Notes: a model not told the origin generated them from the letters alone. A stretch of DNA of 14,253 nt from GCA-2732805 sp964516605 (GCA_964516605.1 CAZFAA010000049.1:1-14253); one strand, 5' to 3'. Numbered from the stretch's first letter, positions 8,035-14,253 are shown. Program-made: numbers and translations.

Positions 8035-8063
8035 TTGACACATCCTAATTTTTTTGTTATGTT
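8035..8063 (+). promoter_or_regulatory. Sigma70-type promoter of the 124-residue membrane-protein gene
   Basis: A perfect TTGACA (8035-8040), a 17-bp spacer and TATGTT (8058-8063, 4 of 6 matches to TATAAT) lie 40 bp upstream of the ATG at 8104. This is the best promoter match in the window. Confidence 0.65.
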
Positions 8064-8103
8064 GTGCAAGAATTAACATATAGAGATAGAGAGGGTATAA
8101 AAC

Positions 8104-8478
8104 ATGGCAAATACATTAGTAAATATCACAACACCGTTATTGAATAATAAGTCAGCAGCGCAAGAAACACCATCAACAATCGCTCGTTTTCTCAAGGGTC
8201 TAGATCATCCCCTTATGACCCTCATCCATGGACTGTGGACTCTCGGTTCTTTAATTGAAATGGGGCATTATGGAGATATGTATATAAATAACGACGATAT
8301 GACTACTGGCCAAAAGCTTGCTTTTTTTGGATTCATCATAATGAGCTCAGTAGCCCTTCTAACCTTCGGCGTTTCAGCATATTTCGTCGGCTCTCGGTAT
8401 TGTTCTTCTGATTCTTTGTGGTGTGCTGCTTCGAGCCAGTCTAAGACGTCAGAAAGTACATCTAGCCCAGCTCCGTAA
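8104..8478 (+). CDS. Small membrane protein of unknown function
   Basis: I do not recognise this 124-residue protein. It has a polar, Thr/Asn-rich N-terminus (1-30), a moderately hydrophobic stretch (about 36-52, containing HPLMTLIHGLWTLGSLIEMG) and one clear membrane helix (about 72-96). The tail is rich in Ser and Thr, has two Cys (100 and 107) and ends SSPAP. There is no cleavable signal peptide or lipobox. It is a single-gene unit with its own strong promoter (8035-8063), a GAGGG ribosome-binding site about eight bases before the ATG and a strong terminator at 8514-8545. That complete set of signals supports a real, expressed gene. It is divergent from the efflux operon and convergent with the DUF1275 gene. 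It could be a lineage-specific membrane or secreted protein; no function is assigned. Confidence 0.75.
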   Translation: MANTLVNITTPLLNNKSAAQETPSTIARFLKGLDHPLMTLIHGLWTLGSLIEMGHYGDMYINNDDMTTGQKLAFFGFIIMSSVALLTFGVSAYFVGSRYCSSDSLWCAASSQSKTSESTSSPAP

Positions 8479-8513
8479 TAAAAGGCGCTTTTCTAAAAAC
8501 GGATTTACACAGC

Positions 8514-8545
8514 AGCCATTCTCGAGAGAGAATGGCTCTTCTTTA
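8514..8545 (+). terminator. Rho-independent terminator after the small membrane-protein gene
   Basis: A perfect 10-bp stem, AGCCATTCTC (8514-8523) with GAGAATGGCT (8528-8537), has a GAGA loop and is followed by the T-rich CTTCTTTATT. The T-tract overlaps the stop codon of the convergent DUF1275 gene (8543-8545). Confidence 0.85.
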
Positions 8546-9203
8546 TTCACGTAACAATAACATTCCAATATAAATTAAAATAGATAACACTAACGCTGCT
8601 GCAAATAACAGAGAATAGATGACAGCACCCNNNNNNNNNNCCCATCACAGAGCCAAGGGAAAAGCCTACAATCAACGATACATACAATCTCATCTTCCAG
8701 AATTCAATGTGATCACCCTTCATCCAACGACTCACTAAAATACCCAAATCTGTCGTGGTTCCAGTCATATGTGTCGTTCTAATTAATGCTGAACCGTAAT
8801 GTGTGGTCATGGCATTTTGCATTCCCATTGTCACAGCCAACACATAGCCAACCTGTAAACAATGCCACTTTAATAAAAAAATTGATGCAATAACACAAAT
8901 AATTTGAACGATTAAACTGGTATGGTAGCGCCGATCACGTTTCAGGTTTTGCCCTTTGATAATCAGCCCACTGATGATACTACCCAGAAAGAAACACACC
9001 ACCAATAAAAAAAGATGCAAGAACATAATATACTGCCCTTGCTGTAATGCCTTGCCCGCTAAAGTTAAATTACCCGTCACGTAACCGACTGCATTTTGCA
9101 AAATACTCAGCAAGCAAATCGAATTAATATAACCACCATTAAACGACATAACAAATGCCATGGTGTAAACCCATAATTTACTTTGAGAAATAGTCTGTTC
9201 CAT
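8543..9203 (-). CDS. DUF1275 (YoaK-like) membrane protein, interrupted by an assembly gap
   Basis: This is a six-helix membrane protein of the DUF1275/YoaK family, which has no settled function. Family marks are VTGNLTLAGKAL near the N-terminus, the MGMQNAMTTHYGSALIRTTHMTGTTTDLG segment (quoted as MGMQNAMTT...HMTGTTTDLG, about 126-152), and a C-terminal G-x-x-x-G-A-x-x-Y helix. Ten N (8631-8640) break the gene. Read literally they shift the frame and give a non-family tail ending at 8547. The other frame after the gap reads GAVIYSLL...IGMLLLRE and stops with TAA at 8543-8545. It looks right if the true missing length is a multiple of three. Merging the CCC on both sides gives GSVMGAVIYS and a 215-residue protein. 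The ATG at 9203 has only a weak ribosome-binding site, and a terminator lies just upstream. Confidence 0.85.
8631..8640. other. Assembly gap (ten N), probably spurious
   Basis: Both flanks end in CCC. Overlapping them by three bases restores one continuous DUF1275 frame with the family motif, so the ten N are a placeholder and not a measured distance. Confidence 0.8.
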
Positions 9204-9221
9204 GATACTTAATGTGACTAA

Positions 9222-9461
9222 TTAAAAATAACCTGCCGTATCGGCAGGTGTACTGTCTTCTGGATTACGGCCTTTAAAATTTTCCAGTACAAAGCGAGCA
9301 CTGCAATACGGACATTCAACAGAGCCTAATGTCTCAATTGGCAAATACACTTTAGGATGCGCATCCCAAACGCGCATGCCATCCATCGGGCAACTGAGCG
9401 GTAATTGATTATAAGTCACGGTATACGTGCGTTTTGTACACGCTTGTTCATCATCTGACAT
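9222..9461 (-). CDS. Small CHCC-type zinc-finger protein
   Basis: This 79-residue protein matches the zf-CHCC family, related to the zinc-binding domain of the mitochondrial complex I subunit NDUFS6. The pattern is a Cys (C24) before PMDGMRVWDAHP, a His (H35), then CPYC (C50 and C53), with the YLPIE...G.V.CPYCSARFVL core. The family is common in proteobacteria as a stand-alone small protein, presumably zinc-binding; its bacterial role is not established. The start is taken as ATG at 9461, with GGAG five bases upstream. A GTG six bases earlier would fall inside that site. It follows rpoS by 48 bases with no terminator between, so read-through from rpoS is possible. A candidate promoter also lies in the gap. 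The 3' coding end is itself a terminator hairpin. Confidence 0.88.
   Translation of the reverse strand: MSDDEQACTKRTYTVTYNQLPLSCPMDGMRVWDAHPKVYLPIETLGSVECPYCSARFVLENFKGRNPEDSTPADTAGYF
9224..9248 (-). terminator. Rho-independent terminator inside the 3' coding end of the zinc-finger gene
   Basis: The minus strand reads CCTGCCG-ATA-CGGCAGG (9248-9232) followed by TTATTTTT. The 7-bp GC-rich stem encodes part of the last residues (PADTAG), and the T-tract merges into the TAA stop at 9224-9222. It separates this gene from the DUF1275 gene, which starts only 28 bases past the stem. Confidence 0.8.
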
Positions 9462-9475
9462 GAGCACTCCGGTTC

Positions 9476-9504
9476 AAAATACGGTTGTCCGCAGTGTATC
9501 ACAA
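9476..9504 (-). promoter_or_regulatory. Weak candidate promoter of the zinc-finger gene
   Basis: On the minus strand TTGTGA (9504-9499) and TATTTT (9481-9476) are 17 bp apart, each matching 4 of 6 consensus positions. They sit in the short gap after rpoS, 14 bp before the ATG at 9461. This could supply rpoS-independent expression. Confidence 0.3.
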
Positions 9505-9509
9505 AAAGT

Positions 9510-10493
9510 TTAATTTTCCATGTCGTCAATGCCGTGCGATTTTAACAAAGAGCGCAGTTTTAACAGCGCTTCTTGTTGAATTTGACGCACGCGTTCACGT
9601 GTCAGACCCACCGACAAACCCACTTGTTCAAGCGTACCGACTTTATGCCCACACAAACCATAGCGGCGCATAATTACTTCGCGATGACGTTTGTCGAGTT
9701 TATTCAGCCACTCTTCGAGCTTATCTTCAAGATCATAGGCTTGAATTAAGCGTGCCGGATCCATGTTATTTTCATCGGGAATAATTTCTGCCAAGGATTT
9801 GGTGCCATCATGTGACAATGGTGCATCAATTGACGTAGAATCAGGTGCCAAACTCATGATACGACGAATATCCTCAATAGGTTTATCAATCAGCTCTGCA
9901 ATTTCTTCCGGCGATGGCTCATGATCCAAATCTTGCGTTAATTTTTTCGCAGCACGCAAATAAATATTCAACTCTTTGATGATATGTATCGGCAAACGCA
10001 CTGTGCGGCTTTGATTCATAATAGCCCGCTCAATCGTCTGACGAATCCACCAGGTTGCATAGGTTGAAAAACGAAATCCTCTATCCGGATCAAATTTACC
10101 AACCGCGGTCATCAAGCCAAGATTACCTTCTTCAATTAAATCCAGAAAAGCCAAACCACGATTTAAATAATGGCGCGCAATTTTTACAACCAAACGCAAA
10201 TTACTTTCAATCATCTCTTTACGCGCCTGCTCATCCCCTTTGCGAATACGTTTAGCCAAGCGTACTTCATCTTCAGCACTCAATAATCCTTGAAAACCAA
10301 GTTCTTTCAAATAAAGTTGCGTAGGATCCATACTGTGCTGACTGTCATCGTCCGCAACAGCAAACCGTACATTTTCTTCGTCAAAAAACTTTTCTTTTGC
10401 GCGATCATCAGCTGACCTAGAACGAGAATCAGCAAAAATTATACTATTTTCACTTATTATAGATGATTTATTGGATTTTCCTGTACGAGACAT
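9510..10493 (-). CDS. rpoS: RNA polymerase sigma factor RpoS (sigma-38)
   Basis: This 327-residue sigma factor directs RNA polymerase to stationary-phase and stress promoters. Regions appear in order: 1.2 (from DPTQLYLKELG, about 56-88) and 2 (SNLRLVVKIARHY to ERAIMNQSRTVRLP, about 97-168). Region 3 spans about 172-240, and region 4 has the helix-turn-helix GLTRERVRQIQ (about 296-306). Presence of 1.2 without a long 1.1, the HIIKELN segment and the position after nlpD identify RpoS rather than RpoD. The Lys in HIIKELN matches the residue (K173) reported for RssB recognition in E. coli. Start ATG at 10493 is preferred: AAGGA lies nine bases before it but only three before the GTG at 10499. Region 4.2 has GLSVGL where E. 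coli has GREIGL, a mild difference. In E. coli the main rpoS promoter lies inside nlpD; I cannot confirm one here. Confidence 0.96.
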   Translation of the reverse strand: MSRTGKSNKSSIISENSIIFADSRSRSADDRAKEKFFDEENVRFAVADDDSQHSMDPTQLYLKELGFQGLLSAEDEVRLAKRIRKGDEQARKEMIESNLRLVVKIARHYLNRGLAFLDLIEEGNLGLMTAVGKFDPDRGFRFSTYATWWIRQTIERAIMNQSRTVRLPIHIIKELNIYLRAAKKLTQDLDHEPSPEEIAELIDKPIEDIRRIMSLAPDSTSIDAPLSHDGTKSLAEIIPDENNMDPARLIQAYDLEDKLEEWLNKLDKRHREVIMRRYGLCGHKVGTLEQVGLSVGLTRERVRQIQQEALLKLRSLLKSHGIDDMEN

Positions 10494-10522
10494 TGCCACA
10501 CTTCCTTTGTGTTAATCTACTT

Positions 10523-11281
10523 TCAACGCAAGATTTGCATGGGGTTAATCGGCTGTCCATTATGCCGAATTTCAAAATGAAGTACCGCCCTACCTTCATT
10601 GTTTGTACCCATGACAGCAACTTGTTGTCCTTGGTGTACTCGATCACCTACCTGCACTAGATTCTTTTGATTAAAAGCATAAGCACTAAGATAATCCTCA
10701 CCGTGTTTTATTATAATCAAATTCCCATAGCCACGCACCCCATCGCCACTATAAACGACCACTCCAGAGGCTGCTGCATGCACAATTTCACCTAAAAATC
10801 CGGCTATATCAATTCCAGCATTACCTGCAAATCCAGGCTTAAAATATTGAATAATATAACCTTTAACAGGCCACCCCCAAGATAGGGCTGCACTTTGATT
10901 ATCAGAAAAATTATTTTGTAAAAAATTTGAACTTTTTTTAGTGACTAGCATTGGCCTATTTATAACCTGCTGTTTTAATGTCAAACTCTGCCCTGACCAA
11001 ATTTGGTAAGAAGACGATAAATGATTTATACGGGCAAGCGTTTTAATGTCTAAGCCATAAGTCCACGCAATAGAATAGAGCGTATCACCAGATTGAACGC
11101 GATAATGGTACGGTGCTACTTTGGGTACAATACCTGCTTGAGTGACCGGTGCATAGCCACCATCAAAACAAGCACTCACAAAGCAACCCACACAAGACCA
11201 AATTAAAGCGGTGACTGCAACTCTGATGTATTTTCTAAACAAGCCAGATAGGTCCTGTGAATTACTGCGAATCCACTTCAC
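10523..11281 (-). CDS. nlpD: NlpD, LysM and degenerate M23-domain lipoprotein (amidase activator)
   Basis: NlpD is an outer-membrane lipoprotein that activates the amidase AmiC for septal peptidoglycan splitting. With the GTG start there are 252 residues. A hydrophobic signal ends in the lipobox VSAC (Cys 38; Phe at +2, no Asp retention signal). A LysM domain follows (about 59-103, YRVQSGDTLYSIA) and then an M23 fold (about 150-247). The metalloprotease residues are mostly lost: GNAGIDIA has Asn where the first zinc His should be, SAYAFN replaces the usual His, and only one His of HxH remains (VLHFE). This matches E. coli NlpD, which does not cut peptidoglycan. GGAGG lies eight bases before GTG at 11281. 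Other possible starts are TTG at 11296 and TTG at 11242. The gene overlaps surE and precedes rpoS. Confidence 0.92.
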   Translation of the reverse strand: MKWIRSNSQDLSGLFRKYIRVAVTALIWSCVGCFVSACFDGGYAPVTQAGIVPKVAPYHYRVQSGDTLYSIAWTYGLDIKTLARINHLSSSYQIWSGQSLTLKQQVINRPMLVTKKSSNFLQNNFSDNQSAALSWGWPVKGYIIQYFKPGFAGNAGIDIAGFLGEIVHAAASGVVVYSGDGVRGYGNLIIIKHGEDYLSAYAFNQKNLVQVGDRVHQGQQVAVMGTNNEGRAVLHFEIRHNGQPINPMQILR

Positions 11282-12032
11282 GTTCAAGACCTCCAACCCA
11301 AGAAGCTAACTGATCAAATGCCTCATACTGTGTCAGATCAACACGCAGTGGAGTAATAGATACCTTTTTATCCTTTATGGCAAAAAAATCTGTTCCAGGG
11401 CCTGCATCTTCTTCTTTCCCAGAAGGACCAATCCAATAAATAGGTGCGCCACGTGGATCTAACTGACGAATAGTCGGCTCCGCACAATGACGTGTGCCCA
11501 AACGCGTTACATCAAAACCCCTAATTTCATTCAGCGGCACATCAGGTATATTCACATTCAAAATAGTGCCTGCAGGAAGTGGAGTGACTAACAGCCTTTT
11601 TACCAGCAATAGAGCTACTTCTGCTGCGGTATCGTAATGCCGCAGGTGCTCACCCGCTAAAGATAAGGCAATTGCTGGTAAACCCATAAAACGCCCTTCC
11701 ATTGCTGCTGCAACCGTTCCAGAATACCACACATCATCACCCATATTGCTGCCCGCATTAATACCAGATAACACCATATCAGGTAATGTCTCCAACAAAC
11801 CTGTCATAGCAATATGCACACAATCTGTTGGCGTTCCCTCAACTGAAACACGATGCTCTTCAATATATTTAAGACGAACTGGACGCGATAATGATAATGA
11901 GTTACTCGCGCCACTGCGATTGCGATCAGGTGCCACAACCGTGACGTGCGCAATTTTTTTTATCGCTTCAGCTAAAGCAACAATACCATCTGCGTAAACA
12001 CCATCGTCATTTGAAATAAGTATTTTTAACAT
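11262..12032 (-). CDS. surE: 5'-nucleotidase SurE
   Basis: This 256-residue SurE-type phosphatase is a cytoplasmic, metal-dependent enzyme that removes phosphate from nucleoside monophosphates (and short polyphosphate in E. coli) and supports stationary-phase survival. The expected metal ligands are present: the NDDG motif (D9 and D10), S40 in RNRSGASNSLS and N92 in SGINAGSN. The YSGTVAAAMEG stretch (about 103-113) is also well kept. Length is normal for the family. The ATG at 12032 lacks a clear Shine-Dalgarno sequence, and 49 bases separate it from ispF. Its last codons overlap the start of nlpD, and the GGAGGT encoding Gly-Gly near its C-terminus doubles as the likely nlpD ribosome-binding site. 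The pcm gene that follows surE in E. coli is missing. Confidence 0.95.
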   Translation of the reverse strand: MLKILISNDDGVYADGIVALAEAIKKIAHVTVVAPDRNRSGASNSLSLSRPVRLKYIEEHRVSVEGTPTDCVHIAMTGLLETLPDMVLSGINAGSNMGDDVWYSGTVAAAMEGRFMGLPAIALSLAGEHLRHYDTAAEVALLLVKRLLVTPLPAGTILNVNIPDVPLNEIRGFDVTRLGTRHCAEPTIRQLDPRGAPIYWIGPSGKEEDAGPGTDFFAIKDKKVSITPLRVDLTQYEAFDQLASWVGGLEREVDSQ

Positions 12033-12081
12033 CGTGATAGATTAGCATAGAGTGCAGGCAGTGGAAATAGACGCATTTAAT

Positions 12082-12567
12082 TCAGCCGAGAATTTCAGAC
12101 TTTACTAAGCAGACCACTACTGTAGCCGCTAAGCCTTCTTCACGACCGATCCAACCCATACCTTCATTCGTCTTTGCTTTGACGCTAATATGCGTAATAG
12201 GCAACTGTAAAACTGCACTTAAATTCTCACGAATTTGTGGAATATAACGCATCATTTTGGGCGCTTGCGTGATAATGGTCGCATCCATATTCGATAATTG
12301 CCAATTGTGCTTTTTTAACAGCGACATAGCATGCTTTACAAATTCAACACTTGGCATACCTGAAAAGCGCGGATCCGTATCCGGAAAATGGGATCCCAAA
12401 TCACCTAATGCTGCAGCACCGAGTAATGCATCTACTAAAGCGTGTAATAATACATCACCATCTGAATGTGCTTTAATGCCTTTTTCATGCGGAATATTCA
12501 CTCCGCCAATAGGAATATACGTTCCTTGCATAAAGCGATGACTGTCGTAACCAATCCCGACTCTCAT
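12082..12567 (-). CDS. ispF: 2-C-methyl-D-erythritol 2,4-cyclodiphosphate synthase
   Basis: IspF catalyses the fifth step of the MEP isoprenoid pathway, cyclising CDP-methylerythritol 2-phosphate with loss of CMP. The protein has 161 residues, close to the 159 of E. coli. Zinc ligands D8 and H10 (GYDSHRF) and H42 (LLHALVDALLGA) sit at the same numbers as in E. coli. HSDGDVLLHA, GDLGSHFPDTD and VKAKTNEGMGWIG are also conserved. The ATG at 12567 is chosen because it starts the family's MRVGIGYDSH, has AGGAG eight bases upstream and overlaps the ispD stop as ATGA. An upstream in-frame ATG at 12612 would add 15 residues lying inside ispD and outside the family alignment. Translation is probably coupled to ispD. 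Confidence 0.96.
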   Translation of the reverse strand: MRVGIGYDSHRFMQGTYIPIGGVNIPHEKGIKAHSDGDVLLHALVDALLGAAALGDLGSHFPDTDPRFSGMPSVEFVKHAMSLLKKHNWQLSNMDATIITQAPKMMRYIPQIRENLSAVLQLPITHISVKAKTNEGMGWIGREEGLAATVVVCLVKSEILG

Positions 12568-13274
12568 GTATTGCTCTCCTGATCTTTTTTTAAAAAATTC
12601 AAATCTTCCCAATAAGTCACTTTGATATTGTTACGGGTACCCATAACAACTTGCGGTTGCAAGCCCATAAATTCTATAGCACTAGCTTCATCAGTCACAC
12701 AAAACCCAGCAGCCAACGCTTGCTCGAGAGCAGAGTGCAAAGTACTTAGACGAAACATCTGTGGAGTTTGCGCACACCAAATAGTCTCACGCGGTATAGT
12801 TTGTTGAATGCGATGATTACGAACGCACTTTATCGTATCGGTAGCAGGCATTGCTAAAATACCGCCTACTGCATCATCTTTTACAGCATCAATCAATCGT
12901 TGTACATCGGAAACTGTCACAAAAGGTCGGCATGCATCATGCACCAAAACCCATTGCTGCGGAGCTTCCATTGTTGCCAAATAACGTAAGCCATTTAACA
13001 CGGATTGTGCACGCTGCTCACCACCGGTAATGGCGATAATCCGATCTGGCTCCGAAAATTTTAATTGCGACCATTGCAGGTCTTGTGGATGGAGGGCGAC
13101 AACAATTTGGCTGATGTGAGGGCACTTTAAAAAACAATTAATACTGTGCTCCAGTAGGCATTGATCGCCTATTTTTATATACTGCTTGGGGCATTCTGAA
13201 CGAAAACGTCGCCCAATGCCGGCAGCTGGAATCACAACCGAATAGCCAGAATTAATTTTGTTGAGAATGGGCAT
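12564..13274 (-). CDS. ispD: 2-C-methyl-D-erythritol 4-phosphate cytidylyltransferase
   Basis: IspD makes CDP-methylerythritol from methylerythritol 4-phosphate and CTP, the third MEP-pathway step, in the cytoplasm. The 236-residue protein has the nucleotide-binding loop PAAGIGRRFRSECPKQY (about 16-32, with catalytic K30), VHDACRPF (111-118), ATDTIK (144-149) and R162 in IPRETIW. It also has AQTPQMF (168-174), VTDEASAIE and NNIKVT with K218. The equivalents of E. coli K27, R157 and K213 are therefore present. The ATG at 13274 lies 23 bases inside the end of ftsB, with AGG eight to nine bases upstream. The C-terminal codons share ATGA with ispF. The ftsB-ispD-ispF order is as in E. coli. Confidence 0.96.
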   Translation of the reverse strand: MPILNKINSGYSVVIPAAGIGRRFRSECPKQYIKIGDQCLLEHSINCFLKCPHISQIVVALHPQDLQWSQLKFSEPDRIIAITGGEQRAQSVLNGLRYLATMEAPQQWVLVHDACRPFVTVSDVQRLIDAVKDDAVGGILAMPATDTIKCVRNHRIQQTIPRETIWCAQTPQMFRLSTLHSALEQALAAGFCVTDEASAIEFMGLQPQVVMGTRNNIKVTYWEDLNFLKKDQESNT

Positions 13275-13542
13275 GCTGTACTACCTGATAAAATGTCTCA
13301 CCCCGTTTCACCATCCCCAATTCGGCACGAGCCCGCTCTTCAATCGCTGTATTACCACTTTTTAAATCCGCTATATCAGCACGCAACGCATCGTTGCGCT
13401 GCTTTAATTGATCATTCGATTGTTGAGCCGTTGCAATATGATCCGTCAGTTTCCAAGCACTGATCACACCACCCTCTGCAAACCAAAATTCATACTGCAG
13501 CACCACAAATAACATCACTAAGATCATCACAATAAACCGCAC
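13252..13542 (-). CDS. ftsB: Cell division protein FtsB
   Basis: FtsB is a small bitopic protein that joins FtsL and FtsQ in the divisome and helps activate septal peptidoglycan synthesis. The 96 residues include an N-terminal membrane helix (about 3-19) and the LQYEFWFAEGG segment matching the family's 'LQ..LWfG.gG'. A periplasmic coiled coil follows (about 30-62, QLKQRNDALRADIADLKSG), then the conserved IEERARAELGMVKRGETFYQVV (quoted as IEERARAELGM...GETFYQVV). The start is GTG at 13542, with AAGGAG seven bases upstream. It overlaps ispD by 23 bases and lies 201 bp downstream of eno, the usual gammaproteobacterial neighbour. Confidence 0.95.
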   Translation of the reverse strand: MRFIVMILVMLFVVLQYEFWFAEGGVISAWKLTDHIATAQQSNDQLKQRNDALRADIADLKSGNTAIEERARAELGMVKRGETFYQVVQHAHSQQN

Positions 13543-13743
13543 ACACTTTCTCCTTAAAGATCTTTGAGTTTACTGAGGACAGCCCTCTCAAAATATACAA
13601 TGCTCGCCAGTGAAAATACGAACCACACAGTAGGTAGAACAGTATTTTCCCTTGGAAAAGCGATCTGGCTTTTGCACTCCTTCAATCTGCTGTTCACATC
13701 TTAAAGTGTAATGAATGTATTTTAACAGTAATTACGGCCAAAA
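13543..13743. other. eno-ftsB intergenic region with two overlapping hairpins
   Basis: These 201 bp hold no gene. Two short inverted repeats share bases: TTTTCC-CTT-GGAAAA (13645-13659) and AAAAGC-GATCTG-GCTTTT (13656-13673). Only one can form at a time. On the minus strand the second has a T-rich 3' arm and may weakly terminate eno. A TATATT (13597-13602 region, minus) could be a -10 for ftsB, but no convincing -35 accompanies it. Confidence 0.35.
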
Positions 13744-14253
13744 TTAAAATTTTATTGGAAACGTCTCAATTCCTGCATAATGGGCATCTTCCCCCAATTG
13801 ATGCTCTATTTTTAAAAGACGATTGTATTTGGCAACACGCTCTGAACGGCACAATGAACCTGTCTTGATCTGACCCGCTGATGTGGCAACAGCTAAATCA
13901 GCAATAGTGGTATCCTCGGTCTCTCCAGAACGATGTGACACGACCACACCGTAATGGGATTGCTTGGCAATACCAATCGTCATTAAAGTTTCAGTTAAGG
14001 TACCAATTTGATTAAGCTTAATTAATATAGAATTAGCAACGTGTTTACGAATTCCATCTGTTAATGTTCGTGGATTGGTAACGAACAAATCATCCCCAAC
14101 CAACTGAATCTTCTGACCCAAACGTTTAGTCATCATCTGCCAGCCATCCCAATCATCTTCACTCAAGCCATCTTCAATCGATAGAATTGGATACTGTTTG
14201 GTCCACCGCTCTAAGCGATCGACCATCTGCTCACTCGATAACTGAGAACCTTC
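13744..14253 (-). CDS. eno: Enolase, C-terminal part (cut by the window edge)
   Basis: Enolase interconverts 2-phosphoglycerate and phosphoenolpyruvate in glycolysis and, as in E. coli, can be part of the RNA degradosome. Only the last 169 residues are here; the frame is open to base 14253 and a whole enolase has about 430. Conserved elements are SIEDGLSEDDWDGW, LVGDDLFVTN (metal Asp), ILIKLNQIG (catalytic Lys), VSHRSGETEDTTIADLAV (substrate-binding His-Ser-Arg) and GQIKTGSLCRSERVAKYN (second Lys). An internal Met at 14226 is not the start: the preceding residues EGSQLSSEQ continue the frame. The TAA is at 13746-13744. No strong GC-rich terminator follows immediately. Confidence 0.97.
   Translation of the reverse strand, partial: EGSQLSSEQMVDRLERWTKQYPILSIEDGLSEDDWDGWQMMTKRLGQKIQLVGDDLFVTNPRTLTDGIRKHVANSILIKLNQIGTLTETLMTIGIAKQSHYGVVVSHRSGETEDTTIADLAVATSAGQIKTGSLCRSERVAKYNRLLKIEHQLGEDAHYAGIETFPIKF

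Noticed and set aside
7812..8069. 85-codon minus-strand reading frame across the adaptor start and divergent control region
   Set aside because: It covers the candidate promoter, operator and leader of the efflux operon, overlaps the adaptor gene in another frame and has no recognisable domain or good ribosome-binding site.
8480..8492. AAAAG-GCG-CTTTT hairpin right after the small membrane-protein gene
   Set aside because: It is short and AT-rich; the perfect 10-bp stem at 8514-8537 is the real terminator.
10523..10830. M23 domain of NlpD as an active peptidoglycan endopeptidase
   Set aside because: At least two zinc/catalytic His positions are replaced (GNAGIDIA, SAYAFN), as in known non-catalytic NlpD activators.
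12565..12612. Upstream ATG that would lengthen IspF by 15 residues
   Set aside because: The extra residues lie within ispD in another frame and outside the family alignment; the internal ATG has a better ribosome-binding site and gives the usual length.
1..14253. Search for CRISPR arrays, insertion sequences, tRNA/rRNA genes, toxin-antitoxin pairs, secretion or defence systems
   Set aside because: No regularly spaced repeats, transposase motifs, structured RNA genes or recognisable effector pairs were seen; nearly all the sequence is explained by standard genes.

Overview
The window looks like ordinary chromosomal DNA of an AT-rich gammaproteobacterium. The main evidence is the block eno-ftsB-ispD-ispF-surE-nlpD-rpoS, an arrangement familiar from Gammaproteobacteria, and the close match of RpoS, FtsB, NlpD and IspF to their enterobacterial counterparts. 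The low GC content (about 40% by eye) and the mix of accessory transporters would suit a Legionella/Coxiella-type lineage. That finer placement is inference from general impression, not from a database match.

Layout. Positions 69-1034 (minus) encode a ZntB/CorA-type cation transporter with an altered signature motif. It is divergent from a MATE-family exporter at 1185-2549 (plus). A convergent noncoding stretch (2550-2814) holds an imperfect stem-loop. A tightly packed minus-strand operon (7857 down to 2815) encodes a periplasmic adaptor, an RND permease of the MdtB/MuxB kind and an MscS-like channel protein, with junctions of TAATG and TAA-A-ATG. No outer-membrane factor is present. Between this operon and the next gene lies a divergent control region with a palindrome, a run of nine C and a strong sigma70-like promoter. 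That promoter drives a 124-residue unknown membrane protein (8104-8478), which ends at a clear terminator.

Minus-strand genes follow from there to the right edge. A DUF1275 (YoaK-like) membrane protein is interrupted by ten N. A small CHCC zinc-finger protein carries a terminator inside its own 3' coding end. Next come rpoS, nlpD, surE, ispF, ispD and ftsB, then the C-terminal part of enolase cut by the right edge.

How they work together. ispD and ispF catalyse the third and fifth steps of the MEP isoprenoid pathway, and their ATGA overlap suggests coupled translation. ftsB (divisome) and nlpD (amidase activator at the septum) serve division. surE is a stationary-phase nucleotidase, and rpoS is the general stress and stationary-phase sigma factor. 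Compared with E. coli, truD and pcm are missing from the cluster. The left half is export and ion handling: MATE, RND and MscS-like proteins plus the CorA-like transporter.

I found no CRISPR array, insertion sequence, tRNA, rRNA, toxin-antitoxin pair or recognisable defence system, and no convincing new multi-gene system. The points most worth a second look are the assembly gap that appears spurious, the altered CorA motif, the MscS-like third gene of the efflux operon, the unknown small membrane protein and the terminator embedded in a coding end.
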